Of a stretch of 64,000 nucleotides of DNA, positions 7,364 through 15,449 are shown piece after piece; position 1 is the stretch's first letter; every line of letters begins with the position of its first letter. Made by a program: the position numbers and the translations under genes. The stretch is taken from contig CAILMF010000079.1 of assembly GCA_903835235.1 (NCBI GenBank), forward strand, positions 1-64,000, given 5' to 3'. Source of the stretch: an uncultured Rhodospirillales bacterium (GTDB taxonomy: Bacteria; Pseudomonadota; Alphaproteobacteria; Acetobacterales; Acetobacteraceae). The notes below the pieces were generated by a model. It saw nothing but the letters and a program-made list of their open reading frames with translations, was not told the DNA's origin and did no database searches.

Positions 7364-7747
7364 TCAATCCGGCCGGACGATCTTCCAGTAGGTGTCCTTC
7401 TTCCAGATCAGCCCGTCGCGGAACTCGAACAGGTCGCAGCCCTGGGCGTCCAGCCTGGTGCCATCGGCATGCGTGCCGGTAACGCGCCACACGCTGACGC
7501 CGTTGTTGGGCCCGGCCACCAGGTCGTATTCCGGCGCCCAGTACATGTCGGGGATCACCGCGAACCGGTCCGCCAGCACCTTGTGAATGGCGGCCTTGCC
7601 GACGATCGTGCGGCCCACCGCCTCCGGCCCTGATGCCATGTAGAAGATCGCGTCCTCGGTGAAGTAGCTCATGATCCGGTCGACATCCCGGCTGCAGAAG
7701 GCCAGGCCGATCTGCTTCAGCAATTCCAGTGTCACGGGCTTGGACAT
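7364..7747 (-). CDS. SnoaL/NTF2-like domain protein
   Basis: A 127-residue single-domain protein starting MSKPVTLELLKQIGLAFCSRD. The pattern DVDRIMSYFTEDAIFY, then GKAAIHKVLADRFAVIPDM, and the C-terminal FEFRDGLIWKKDTYWKI is the usual SnoaL-like / nuclear-transport-factor-2 cone fold. Such proteins are small isomerases, hydrolases or ligand binders; no catalytic residue can be assigned with confidence. The short length fits a complete protein: a longer frame extends upstream across the divergent Bug gene but has no support. It is transcribed divergently from the second Bug receptor. Confidence 0.75.
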   Translation of the reverse strand: MSKPVTLELLKQIGLAFCSRDVDRIMSYFTEDAIFYMASGPEAVGRTIVGKAAIHKVLADRFAVIPDMYWAPEYDLVAGPNNGVSVWRVTGTHADGTRLDAQGCDLFEFRDGLIWKKDTYWKIVRPD

Positions 7748-7823
7748 CGCTTGAACTCCCCCTGTTTGCGCCGCCGGCGCCAGGTGGCAGCATGGCCCGC
7801 AAGAACAGCCGGAGGAAACCCCC

Positions 7824-8765
7824 ATGCGCGCCATCCTGGCCGCCTTGATGCTGGCGCTGGCCACCCTGCCGGCCCGGGCACAGCCCATTTCAATCGTCGT
7901 GCCCTTCCCACCCGGCGGCCTGGCGGATGTCATGGCCCGCCTGGTGGGGGAAGCACTGCGCGAACGGCTCGGCCAGCCCGTGGTCATCGACAACCGCCCC
8001 GGTGCCGGCGGCATCGTCGGCGCCCGCGTCGTCGCCCAGGCGGCGCCGGATGGCACCACGCTGCTGCTGGGCAACACCAACCTGGCGGTGAACCCCAGCC
8101 TGTACAAATCCCTGCCCTACGAAACGCTGGTCGCCTTCGCGCCGATCATCCAGGCCGTCGCGGTGCCCAACTTCATCCTGGTGCACGGCGCCACGCCCTA
8201 CCGGACCCTGGCCGATTTCATCGCCGATGCCCGCGCCCGCCCCGGCGCGCTGAACTTCAGCAGCGCCGGCAACGGCACCTTCCCGCATCTGGCCTTCGTG
8301 CTGTTCACCCTGCGCGCGGGCATCCAACTGACGCATGTGCCCTATAGCGGCGCCGCCCCGGCGCTGCAGGCATTGCTGGGCCACCAGGTGGAGGCGTTGT
8401 CCAACGACCCGCCGACCTCCCTGCCGCAGATGCGCAGCGGCGCGGTGCGCGCGCTGGGCATCACCAGCGCCCAGCGCCTGCCCCAGGCGCCGGACGTGCC
8501 GACCCTGGCCGAGCAGGGCGTCACGGGCTTCGACGCTGTGGGCTGGCAGGGCTTCCTCGCCCCCGGTGGCACCCCGCCCGCGGTCATCGCCCGGCTGCAC
8601 GGCGCCATCCAGGCGGCCATGACCAGCCCGGCGATGCGCGAGAAGCTGGAGCCGCAGGGCGTGCGGATCGTCGCCGGCAGCAGCGCGGAATTCGCCGCCT
8701 TCCTGCGCGCCGATATCGAACGCTGGCGCGAGGCGGTGCGGGCTTCCGGCGCGACGGTGGAATAG
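7824..8765 (+). CDS. Bug-family tripartite tricarboxylate receptor (second copy)
   Basis: A 313-residue periplasmic binding protein with a signal peptide (MRAILAALMLALATLPARA). It has the Bug markers ISIVVPFPPGGLADVMARL, VVIDNRPGAGGIVGARVV and GALNFSSAGNGTFPHLAFVL, and ends in the usual AFLRADIERWREAVRASGATVE helix. It is complete and has normal length. The ligand is unknown. There are no TctA/TctB membrane genes beside it, so this is another orphan receptor. AGGA lies a few bases upstream of the ATG. A convergent outer-membrane-protein gene follows after 61 bases. Confidence 0.9.
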   Translation: MRAILAALMLALATLPARAQPISIVVPFPPGGLADVMARLVGEALRERLGQPVVIDNRPGAGGIVGARVVAQAAPDGTTLLLGNTNLAVNPSLYKSLPYETLVAFAPIIQAVAVPNFILVHGATPYRTLADFIADARARPGALNFSSAGNGTFPHLAFVLFTLRAGIQLTHVPYSGAAPALQALLGHQVEALSNDPPTSLPQMRSGAVRALGITSAQRLPQAPDVPTLAEQGVTGFDAVGWQGFLAPGGTPPAVIARLHGAIQAAMTSPAMREKLEPQGVRIVAGSSAEFAAFLRADIERWREAVRASGATVE

Positions 8766-8790
8766 CCGCGCTTCTCTGGCCTTATGTACC

Positions 8791-8806
8791 CGCCCGCCTC
8801 CGGGCG
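8791..8806. terminator. Possible bidirectional terminator hairpin
   Basis: CGCCCG (8791-8796), loop CCTC, CGGGCG (8801-8806) lies in the 61-bp gap between converging genes. There is no long T-tract on either side, so it is a weak candidate; position is the main support. Confidence 0.35.
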
Positions 8807-8826
8807 CGCTTAAGCCGGCGTGACCT

Positions 8827-9582
8827 TCAGAAGCTGAAGCCGAAGATCGTCTTCACCATCCAGCGGTCGCTGGCCGGGGTGACGCCGCGGCCCACGCCGA
8901 AATTCACGTCCAGCCCGAACAGCTGGAAATCGGCGGCGGCGAAGACCTGGTGGGCCTGCTGGTTGAACTTGCCGAAATGGCCGAAGCTGCCCATGTCGGA
9001 ATAGGTCTCCACGCCCACCGCCAGGTCTTCCCGCACGGTGTAGAAGATGCGGTTGGCCGGCAGGAAGGCATCCGGCTGCTTGCCGCCCAGACCAATGCCA
9101 ACGATCGGGTTGCTCACGATCTGCCAGCGCCCCAGGTTCAGCCCCAGGATCGGCCGGAACTCCACGTTCCAGCGGCTGCGGGAGAAGCGCTGCGGCGCCC
9201 AGGAAATCTCGGTGTTGAGGCCGTAGAAGAAGGTGCGGTTCGGCGCATCCGGGGAGACGAACAGGTTGCGGAACTTGGCCCCGCCCGGGAAGAACCGGTC
9301 ATCCCGCGCGGCGAAGGGCAGGTACAGGCCGGTCTCGTACCAATCGGTCACGCCATAGGCCAGCTCCGGCGTGCCGTTCACGGTCCGGAAGGCGTTGATC
9401 ATGCTGCGGTCGGTGCCCTTGCGGCGGGTGAAGCCGTAATTCAGGTGCTGCAGCAGGGACCATTCGCCAGGCGCGGCGACCTCCCCGGTATAGACCTGGA
9501 TCTCGTCGGTGGCCCGCGCCGGTGGGGCGGCCAGCAGCAGCAGCGCGCCGAGCAGGGCCGGCAGCAGGGTCTTCAAGCGCAT
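8827..9582 (-). CDS. Outer-membrane beta-barrel protein, conserved hypothetical
   Basis: A 251-residue protein. The chosen ATG (9582) gives a proper signal peptide (MRLKTLLPALLGALLLLAAPPARA); the longer frame to 9645 would bury it. The mature part has alternating aromatic and polar strands (WSLLQHLNYGFTRR, WYETGLYLPFA, RWNVEFRPILGLNLG, LFGLDVNFGVGRG) and ends IFGFSF, with the terminal phenylalanine used by the BAM machinery. This fits a small outer-membrane barrel, perhaps a porin-like uptake protein. No specific family name is certain. It is followed by no downstream partner on its strand. Confidence 0.7.
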   Translation of the reverse strand: MRLKTLLPALLGALLLLAAPPARATDEIQVYTGEVAAPGEWSLLQHLNYGFTRRKGTDRSMINAFRTVNGTPELAYGVTDWYETGLYLPFAARDDRFFPGGAKFRNLFVSPDAPNRTFFYGLNTEISWAPQRFSRSRWNVEFRPILGLNLGRWQIVSNPIVGIGLGGKQPDAFLPANRIFYTVREDLAVGVETYSDMGSFGHFGKFNQQAHQVFAAADFQLFGLDVNFGVGRGVTPASDRWMVKTIFGFSF

Positions 9583-9651
9583 GATATCGATTCCCGGTTG
9601 ACGGCATTGTAGGGATGACAGCCAGGCAATGGAATGCCCGGCCACCCTCGG

Positions 9652-10068
9652 CTACTTCGCCACGGCCCAGGTGGTGGTGACATGGGCCAATACATCCTCG
9701 GCGCCTTCGCTGCGGATATTCACCTCGCCATAGGCCAGGGTACGGCCGCGCTTCAGCACCCGCGCCTCCGCCAGCACGGCGCGTGGCGGCACCCGGCGCA
9801 AAAAGCTGATGCTGAGGTTGCTGGTCAGGCTCTCGTCCTTGCCCTCGCTCAGCGACAGCATGGCGCACCAGAAGGCGGCATCCGCCAGGCCCATCAGCGC
9901 CGGGCCGGAGATGACCCCGCCGGGCCGCAGCAGCACCGGCGCATGCGGCAGGCGCAGCAACGCCACGCCATCGGCGGCGCTCAGCACCTCCACGCCCCAG
10001 GCTTCGGTCAGCGGTACGCCGGCGCGCATGGTGGCCTGGATGGCCGCGGGGGAAACGGTCTCGGTCAT
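9652..10068 (-). CDS. PaaI-type acyl-CoA thioesterase
   Basis: A 138-residue hotdog thioesterase. LRPGGVISGPALMGLADAA corresponds to the family's HG-x-x-H-G-G-x-x-A-D-A helix region, and LTSNLSISFLRR is the matching central strand. PaaI-family enzymes hydrolyse aromatic or short acyl-CoAs. The usual His in the helix motif is not obvious here, so the catalytic residue may differ from PaaI itself. It is divergent from the SDR gene, with 80 bases between the starts. Confidence 0.75.
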   Translation of the reverse strand: MTETVSPAAIQATMRAGVPLTEAWGVEVLSAADGVALLRLPHAPVLLRPGGVISGPALMGLADAAFWCAMLSLSEGKDESLTSNLSISFLRRVPPRAVLAEARVLKRGRTLAYGEVNIRSEGAEDVLAHVTTTWAVAK

Positions 10069-10148
10069 GGCGCGCGCCTTACCACGCCAGGCCAGGTTGC
10101 ACAGCCGCCCCGGCTGCGGTTCCCTGGTGGCCGAAACGGAGACCGCGC

Positions 10149-10904
10149 ATGAACCCGCACCCCCTCGCCGGCAAGGTCGCCTACGTCACCGGCGGCAGCC
10201 GCGGCATTGGCCGCGCCATCGCGCTCGCCTTCGCCGATGCCGGCGCCGATGTGGCGATCTGCGCCATGGACGATGCCGAGCACGCCGCCAGCCTGTGCGC
10301 TGAAGTTACCGCCATGGGCCGCCGCGCCTTTGCCTTCGACGCCGACGTCTCCGACATCGCCGCCACCAGGCGCTTCGCCGAGGCCGCCGAAGCCGCGCTC
10401 GGCCCCTGCGACATCCTGATGAACAACGCCGGCATCAATATCCGCGGCCCGTTCGAGGGCGTGACCGAGGCGACCTACGACCGCATGATGGATGTGCATG
10501 TGAAGGGCATGTTCTTCATGGCGCAGCACGTCTTCGCCGGCATGGTAACGCGCGGCCGCGGCAAGATCATCAACCAGTGCAGCCAGCTGGTGTTCAAGGG
10601 CGGCCCGAACATCACGCCCTACATCACCGCCAAGGGCGCCATCCTCGGCTTCACCCGTGCCCTGGCGTGGGAGGGAGCGCCGCGCGGCGTGCTGGTCAAC
10701 GCCATCGCCCCAGGGCCGGTCGACACCGACCTGACCCGCGCCCGCGGCCCGGAATGGCAGGCGATGATCGCCAGGCAACTCCCGGTCGGCCGCATCGGCC
10801 GGGTGGAGGATATCGCCGCCACCGCGCTGCTGCTGGCCGGGCCTGGGGGCGACTTCTATGTCGGTGCCTGCCTGTCGCCCAATGGTGGGGACGTGATGGT
10901 GTGA
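10149..10904 (+). CDS. SDR family NAD(P)-dependent oxidoreductase
   Basis: A 251-residue classical short-chain dehydrogenase. Visible motifs are TGGSRGIG (cofactor loop, near residues 14-21), NNAG (near 95), a catalytic region with Ser in INQCSQLVF and Tyr-x-x-x-Lys in TPYITAKGA, and the PG motif in NAIAPGPVDTDLT. The Asp-Asp after the second strand (ICAMDDAE) favours NAD over NADP. It likely acts on a hydroxy or keto acid, alcohol or sugar; the substrate is unknown. The TGA overlaps the GTG start of the following acetyltransferase, indicating coupling. Confidence 0.9.
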   Translation: MNPHPLAGKVAYVTGGSRGIGRAIALAFADAGADVAICAMDDAEHAASLCAEVTAMGRRAFAFDADVSDIAATRRFAEAAEAALGPCDILMNNAGINIRGPFEGVTEATYDRMMDVHVKGMFFMAQHVFAGMVTRGRGKIINQCSQLVFKGGPNITPYITAKGAILGFTRALAWEGAPRGVLVNAIAPGPVDTDLTRARGPEWQAMIARQLPVGRIGRVEDIAATALLLAGPGGDFYVGACLSPNGGDVMV

Positions 10905-11779
10905 CCACGCCCGACCTGCCGGGGGCCGCGCCGCCGGCCAACTACCGCTGCCGCCCGATGATCCGCCCCGAGCTGGACCTGGCCATCGCCTGGGCCGCCG
11001 CGGAAGGCTGGAACCCTGGCCCGCGGGACGCCGAGGCCTTCTGGGCCGCCGACCCCGGTGGCTTCTGGCTGGGTGAGCTGGACGGCACCCCCGTCGCCAG
11101 CATCAGCGTGGTGCGCTACGGCGCCGATTACGGCTTCCTCGGCTGCTATATCGTCCGGCCGGAACACCGTGGCAGCGGCCTGGGCCTGGCGCTGTGGCAG
11201 CGCGCCATGCGCCATTTGGAAGGCCGCTGCGTCGGCCTGGATGGCGTGGTGGCGCAGCAGGACAATTACCGCCGCGCCGGCTTCACCCTGGCCCACCGCA
11301 ACATCCGCTACGGCATGCAGGGCGCCCGCCCGGCCCCGCCACCCGCCGGCGCCGTGGTGCCCGCGGCCACGCTGCCCTTCGCCGCCATCGCCGCCTATGA
11401 CCGCGCCTGCGTCCCGGCCGAGCGCGAGGCCTTCCTGCGCGCCTGGCTGACCCAGCCTGGCCATGTCGCGCTCGCCGTGGTGCGGGACGGCGCCATCGCC
11501 GGCCTCGGCGTCATGCGGCCCTGTCCGGCCGGCGCCAAGCTCGGCCCGCTCTTCGCCGACGACCAGGCCGCCGCCGAGACGCTGTTCGCCGCCCTGGCCA
11601 GCGCCGCGCCGCCCGGCCCGCTCTTCCTGGACGTGGCCGAGCCACACCGCGCCGCCGTGGCCCTGGCCGAGCGCGCCGGCATGGCCCCGGTGTTCGAGAC
11701 CGCGCGGATGTACACCCGCCCGCCGCTGGCCTTCGCCGCCGCCCGGGTCTGGGGCATCACCAGCTTCGAGCTGGGCTGA
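10901..11779 (+). CDS. Two-domain GNAT acetyltransferase
   Basis: A 292-residue protein if the GTG at 10901 is used (it overlaps the SDR stop); an internal ATG at 10958 would remove 19 residues. The N-terminal GNAT domain shows GCYIVRPEHRGSGLGLALWQ, the R/Q-x-x-G-x-G/A acetyl-CoA loop, and then DNYRRAGFTLAHRNIRY. The C-terminal half, AALALVRDGAIAG-like, is a degenerate second GNAT fold of the Acetyltransf_18 type seen in this family. The acceptor is unknown; related enzymes modify small amines. It is the last gene before the flagellin leader region. Confidence 0.85.
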   Translation: MTTPDLPGAAPPANYRCRPMIRPELDLAIAWAAAEGWNPGPRDAEAFWAADPGGFWLGELDGTPVASISVVRYGADYGFLGCYIVRPEHRGSGLGLALWQRAMRHLEGRCVGLDGVVAQQDNYRRAGFTLAHRNIRYGMQGARPAPPPAGAVVPAATLPFAAIAAYDRACVPAEREAFLRAWLTQPGHVALAVVRDGAIAGLGVMRPCPAGAKLGPLFADDQAAAETLFAALASAAPPGPLFLDVAEPHRAAVALAERAGMAPVFETARMYTRPPLAFAAARVWGITSFELG

Positions 11780-12133
11780 ACCGGTGGCCGCTGCCGGGCG
11801 TGCCCCGCTGCCGGAGAGCGCCGACCAGAATTTCCCGCGCGGCAATTCCGACGCGGCCCGAGGGCGGTATCCCGTTCGCATCCCAATAGGAAAGAGTGCA
11901 AAAAATAATATAAAATCACAAAAACTATACTTTTGAATGGAGTATGCTTCAAATTTCGCTCAAAAAGTCGAAAATTACGATATTGACCCCACATCGCCGG
12001 AAATAGAAAAGGGTGAAGCGCGAACGGTTGGCGGCGCGACGCATCGGGTAATGCCTGAGTACTTGCGTCGGAACATTGCCGGGCGATTTTAGTTGCTGCT
12101 TTAAGCGATTGTTAGATTTGACGATCCAACCTG
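11780..12133. other. AT-rich intergenic region upstream of flagellin
   Basis: There is no gene in this stretch. The first hundred bases are GC-rich; 11880-12130 is much more AT-rich than the rest of the window (for example runs such as caaaaaataatataaaatca). This should hold the flagellin promoter. TTGACC at 11983-11988 is a possible -35 box, but no convincing -10, sigma-54 or sigma-28 site could be fixed by eye. Confidence 0.5.
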
Positions 12134-12163
12134 TTGTTGCCCCGAAGATCGGGGTGGCAACAA
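12134..12163 (+). promoter_or_regulatory. Hairpin in flagellin 5' leader, abutting the RBS
   Basis: TTGTTGCC-CCGA (12134-12145), loop AGA, TCGG (12149-12152), bulge GGT, GGCAACAA (12156-12163). The twelve-base stem ends on the A-rich start of the Shine-Dalgarno AAGGGA, 14 bases before the flagellin ATG at 12177. In Caulobacter, flagellin leader RNA is the target of FlbT for translation and stability control. A similar role here is inferred from position and structure only. Confidence 0.55.
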
Positions 12164-12176
12164 GGGAAAATCCTCA

Positions 12177-13007
12177 ATGACCTTCTCGATCAACACCAAC
12201 AACAGCGCCATGGTGGCGCTGCAGTCGCTGACCGACACCACGGCCGACCTGCAGGCAACCCAGAAGCGCATCGCCACGGGTTACCGGGTGGCCGACGCCA
12301 AGGATGACGGCGCCGCCTATGCGGTGGCCGAGCGCATCCGCGGCGATATCGGCGCGACACAGTCCGCCAACCAGCAGCTGGGCTCGGCTTCCGGCCTGCT
12401 GAAGGTGACCAGCGTGGCGATGCAGAACGTCTCCGACCAGTTGCAGCAGTTGCAGAGCGTGACGGTGAAGCTAGCCGACGGCACGCTGACCGCAAGCCAG
12501 CGCAGCCAGTATCAGGCGCAGGTCAAGCAGCTGACCAACGCGATGAACAGCTTCATCAAGGATGCCACCTACAACGGAGTGAACATTCTGAACGACCCGG
12601 CGACGACGCTGGTCAGCGTGGTGCAGGATGGCTCCGGCACCTATTACACCTTCAACGGCTACAAGGCCGTGACCAACATCTACGACGCGGTATCTGCGGC
12701 GAATACCTGGACCGCCGGCGATGCGGTGGCGGCGCTGACCACGACCGGCGTGCTGACCGCGACGATCAACAGCACGCTGACGCAGATGAACATGTTCGGC
12801 AGCTACGCGAACTACGTGGATGCGCAGGTGACCTACAACAACAATGTGGTGGACGCGCAGAGCAGCGGCCTGGGCGCGCTGGTGGACGCCGACATGGCGA
12901 AGGAATCCGCCAAGCTGCAGGCCATGCAGATCCGCCAGCAGCTGGGCACCCAGGCGTTGAGCATCGCCAACCAGTCGCCCTCCATCCTCCAGAGCCTGTT
13001 CCGCTGA
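12177..13007 (+). CDS. Flagellin
   Basis: A 276-residue flagellar filament subunit. The conserved N-terminal D0/D1 helices (SINTNNSAMVALQSL, QKRIATGYRVADAKDDGAAY) and C-terminal helices (SGLGALVDADMAKESAKLQ, ALSIANQSPSILQSLFR) flank a short, threonine-rich variable centre (about residues 140-200). The size is typical of the small alphaproteobacterial flagellins. It is exported by the flagellar type III apparatus and polymerises outside the cell. No other flagellar structural gene, FlaF or FlbT is in the window, so this is a detached flagellin locus. The leader hairpin suggests post-transcriptional control. Confidence 0.95.
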   Translation: MTFSINTNNSAMVALQSLTDTTADLQATQKRIATGYRVADAKDDGAAYAVAERIRGDIGATQSANQQLGSASGLLKVTSVAMQNVSDQLQQLQSVTVKLADGTLTASQRSQYQAQVKQLTNAMNSFIKDATYNGVNILNDPATTLVSVVQDGSGTYYTFNGYKAVTNIYDAVSAANTWTAGDAVAALTTTGVLTATINSTLTQMNMFGSYANYVDAQVTYNNNVVDAQSSGLGALVDADMAKESAKLQAMQIRQQLGTQALSIANQSPSILQSLFR

Positions 13008-13115
13008 TTTCCCTGAGCAGAGACGGAATATGGTGCGGACTTCCGCCGAGGCGCCTTGCTGGACGAACCGCGCAAAGCGTGAACTGCGCTGGTTCGTGCA
13101 GCTTTGGCGGCGACG

Positions 13116-13127
13116 CCCCCCCCCCCC
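13116..13127. repeat. Homopolymer of 12 cytosines
   Basis: An unbroken run of 12 C (13116-13127) lies in the 270-bp gap between the flagellin gene and the small gene at 13278. Such tracts slip readily during replication and can alter promoter spacing. No coding frame here is supported, so any effect would be on expression or on sequencing accuracy. Confidence 0.9.
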
Positions 13128-13277
13128 TCGGCCGAACATGCAAGCGATACCAAAACGAGTGCTTGGGTGAATGGATTATCCTTCGAATATACTGATTGAC
13201 GGTATGTTCCCGTTAAGGTTGTAATCACGTCGCGAGTTTCGCCAAAAGGCGATTCTCCCTTCGAGGAGGCGAGGGCT

Positions 13278-13535
13278 ATGGACCACCTGATCGATGAGTA
13301 TAAATCTGACCCCGTTGCTGTGAATGCAATGCAGATTTTTGATGAATTGATGGATATAGAATCAGCATTGATACAGAAAGGAAGGTTCGATCGAGCGAAA
13401 TCGGTTCTTGAGGCTGCGGAAGCATTATTAGTGTTTTGCCGAGATGACGTTCGAGAAGAGTTCCTGTCAAAAATAGTATTTTCATATAGGCTGATTTGGC
13501 AGTATAAATATAATGAAATCGACATAGAAGATTGA
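13278..13535 (+). CDS. Small AT-rich hypothetical gene downstream of flagellin
   Basis: An 85-residue acidic, helical protein (AVNAMQIFDELMDIESALIQ, KSVLEAAEALLVFCRDDVRE, LSKIVFSYRLIWQYKYNEID). The start is well supported: GGAGG at 13264-13268, nine bases before the ATG. Its codon use is strongly AT-rich compared with neighbours, which suggests transfer or weak codon selection. I cannot assign a family. The all-helical make-up and place beside flagellin are reminiscent of small flagellar export chaperones (FliS/FliT-like), but no motif proves it. Confidence 0.6.
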   Translation: MDHLIDEYKSDPVAVNAMQIFDELMDIESALIQKGRFDRAKSVLEAAEALLVFCRDDVREEFLSKIVFSYRLIWQYKYNEIDIED

Positions 13536-13554
13536 TATTTACTGTCTGTTCTGC

Positions 13555-13568
13555 AAAATAGCTATTTT
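13555..13568. repeat. Perfect 14-bp palindrome
   Basis: AAAATAGCTATTTT, just after the small AT-rich gene, with no loop. It could act as a weak terminator or a protein site. Nothing else supports a function. Confidence 0.3.
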
Positions 13569-13710
13569 CATAGCATGACGCAATGAATGGAAATCGGTGG
13601 CGTCACGCAGCGGCAGGCGGCTTCCGAACTGGCCAAGCCAGCTGAACGAAGGCATAGTCGTTCTGGGGAGCACCACGCCGGGACCACACCATATCGGAGA
13701 CGATCAGGTG

Positions 13711-14709
13711 ATGATCTTGCGCGCCCCTTTCCTCAGCCGGCGGTCGCTGCTGGCCCTGCCCCTGGCCGCCGCCCTGCCGGCCGGTGCCCTGGCCCAGACC
13801 CGCTGGACCATGGCCACCGCCTACCCGGAGGCCAATTACCACACCCAGGCCATCCGCGGCATGATCACCGAGGTCGAGGCCGCCAGCCATGGCAGCCTCG
13901 GCATCACCCTGCACAGCAATGCCAGCCTGATGCCGCTGGCCCAGATCAAGCGCGCGGTGCAGACCGGCCAGGCGCAGATGGGCGAGGTGCTGCTGGGCGC
14001 CTATGGCAATGAAGACCCGCTGTTCGAAATGGATTTCATCCCCTTCCTGGCGGACAACTGGGACAAGATCCTGAAGTTCAACGAGGTGACGGTCCCGGCG
14101 CTGGAAGCCCGCATGGCGCGGCAGGGGCTGACGCTGCTCTACGTGGCCAGCTGGCCGTCCCAGGCCTTCTATTCCAAGACCGAGCTGAAGACGGTGGACG
14201 ACCTGCGCGGCGTCCGCTTCCGCGCCCAGTCGCCCATCATCTCCCGCATGGCGGAGCTGTTGGGGGCCACGCCGGTGACGGTGCAGGCCGCCGACGTGCC
14301 GCAGGCCTTCGCCACCGGCATTGCCAACACCATGATCACCAGCGCGCAGACCGGCGTGGACAGCGCGGCCTGGGATTATTGCCGCTATGTCTATGATGTC
14401 GGCTTCACGCTGACCCGCAACGCGGTCTTCGTGAACACCCGCGCCTTCCAGGCCCTTTCGCCGGAACTGCAGGCGGCCTTCCGCACCGCCGCCACCAAGG
14501 CCGCCGCCCGCGCCCGCGCCGGCGCGCAGGAAAGCGAGACGGTGATGACCCAGCGCCTGCGCAGCCAGGGCATGGTCGTCTCCCGCGCGCCGGAATCCCT
14601 GCTGGTGGGCCTGCGCCGCATTGGCGACACCCAGCGCGAGGAATGGGCGCAGAAGGCCGGCCCCGAAGGCCGCGCCTTGCTGGAGCGCTACCTCGCCGCC
14701 ATCAGGTAG
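13711..14709 (+). CDS. TRAP transporter substrate-binding protein (DctP family)
   Basis: A 332-residue periplasmic receptor. ATG 13711 follows GGAG at 13696-13699 and gives a Tat/Sec-like signal (MILRAPFLSRRSLLALPLAA then ALPAGALA). Family features include the ANYHTQAIRGMITEVEAAS first helix, QTGQAQMGEVLLGAYGNEDP, and VRFRAQSPIISRMAELLGATPV with the conserved arginine that binds the ligand carboxylate. It should deliver a carboxylic acid to a DctQM permease, but neither permease gene is adjacent, so it is an orphan or works with a remote TRAP system. An in-frame extension upstream to 13597 has no signal character. Confidence 0.88.
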   Translation: MILRAPFLSRRSLLALPLAAALPAGALAQTRWTMATAYPEANYHTQAIRGMITEVEAASHGSLGITLHSNASLMPLAQIKRAVQTGQAQMGEVLLGAYGNEDPLFEMDFIPFLADNWDKILKFNEVTVPALEARMARQGLTLLYVASWPSQAFYSKTELKTVDDLRGVRFRAQSPIISRMAELLGATPVTVQAADVPQAFATGIANTMITSAQTGVDSAAWDYCRYVYDVGFTLTRNAVFVNTRAFQALSPELQAAFRTAATKAAARARAGAQESETVMTQRLRSQGMVVSRAPESLLVGLRRIGDTQREEWAQKAGPEGRALLERYLAAIR

Positions 14710-14789
14710 CGGTTTGCCCCTGCGGGGGAACATGCCAAAACCCCCTCGCGAATGTGCCATCGCGGGGGGATACGGCCTTGGGTTTCTTC

Positions 14790-15449
14790 ATGTCCGCCCG
14801 CGATATCGGGTTGTTCCTGCAAAGCGCCCGGACCGACGCGAAGATCGAGAAGCGTCGGGCCAAGCTGGGCCAGGCCGCGGCGCTGGAAAGCGTCTATGCC
14901 GAAAGCGCCGACCCTTGGGCCTCCGGCTCCTCCCGCTACCGCTACCAGGCCCGCAAGTATGAGGTGCTGGCCAGCCTGCTGCCGAACCGCCGCTTCAGCC
15001 ATGCGCTGGACCTGGGCTGCGGCCTGGGCCTGCTGAGCCGGCACCTGGCCAGCCGCGCCGACCAGGTGCTGGGCGTGGACATCGCCCCCTCAGCCCTGGT
15101 GGAAGCCGCCCGCCGCAGCGCCGACCTGCCGAACATCAGCTACGCCTGCCACGACATCACCGCCCTGCCGGAGGCGCTGGACGGCCAGTTCGACCTCGTG
15201 ACCGTGGCGGACGTGCTCTACTACCTCTCGCCACTGCCGGATGCGCTGCTGAAGGCCATGGCCATGCGGGTGGCGCGGCTGCTGAAGCCGGGCGGGGTCT
15301 GCCTGCTGGCCAACCACTACTTCTTCCGCGCCGACCCCGAGAGCCGCCGCAGCACCCGCATCCACGACGCCTTCCGCTGGTGCCCGGCGCTCAGCATCAC
15401 CGCCGAGCACCGGAAGCCGTTCTATTTGGCGACGCTGCTGCAGGCGTGA
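14790..15449 (+). CDS. NodS-like SAM-dependent methyltransferase
   Basis: A 219-residue class I methyltransferase. YAESADPWASGSSRYRYQ near residues 36-53 is the NodS-family N-terminal signature, and HALDLGCGLGLLSRHLA (71-87) is motif I for SAM. VTVADVLYYL is the motif II/post-I region. NodS N-methylates the glucosamine end of chitin oligomers during Nod-factor synthesis; here there are no other nod genes, so the substrate is open. A polysaccharide deacetylase lies 3 kb away but in a different operon. The last 53 bases overlap the 3' end of the convergent patatin-like gene. Confidence 0.85.
   Translation: MSARDIGLFLQSARTDAKIEKRRAKLGQAAALESVYAESADPWASGSSRYRYQARKYEVLASLLPNRRFSHALDLGCGLGLLSRHLASRADQVLGVDIAPSALVEAARRSADLPNISYACHDITALPEALDGQFDLVTVADVLYYLSPLPDALLKAMAMRVARLLKPGGVCLLANHYFFRADPESRRSTRIHDAFRWCPALSITAEHRKPFYLATLLQA

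Noticed and set aside
11983-12011. A sigma-70 promoter for flagellin
   Set aside because: TTGACC is present but no acceptable -10 box lies at 16-18 bases. Recorded only as a possibility in the intergenic entry.
14643-14789. A longer N-terminus for the NodS-like methyltransferase
   Set aside because: The upstream in-frame part lies inside the TRAP receptor gene and is Arg/Pro-rich. The ATG at 14790 begins the conserved family sequence.
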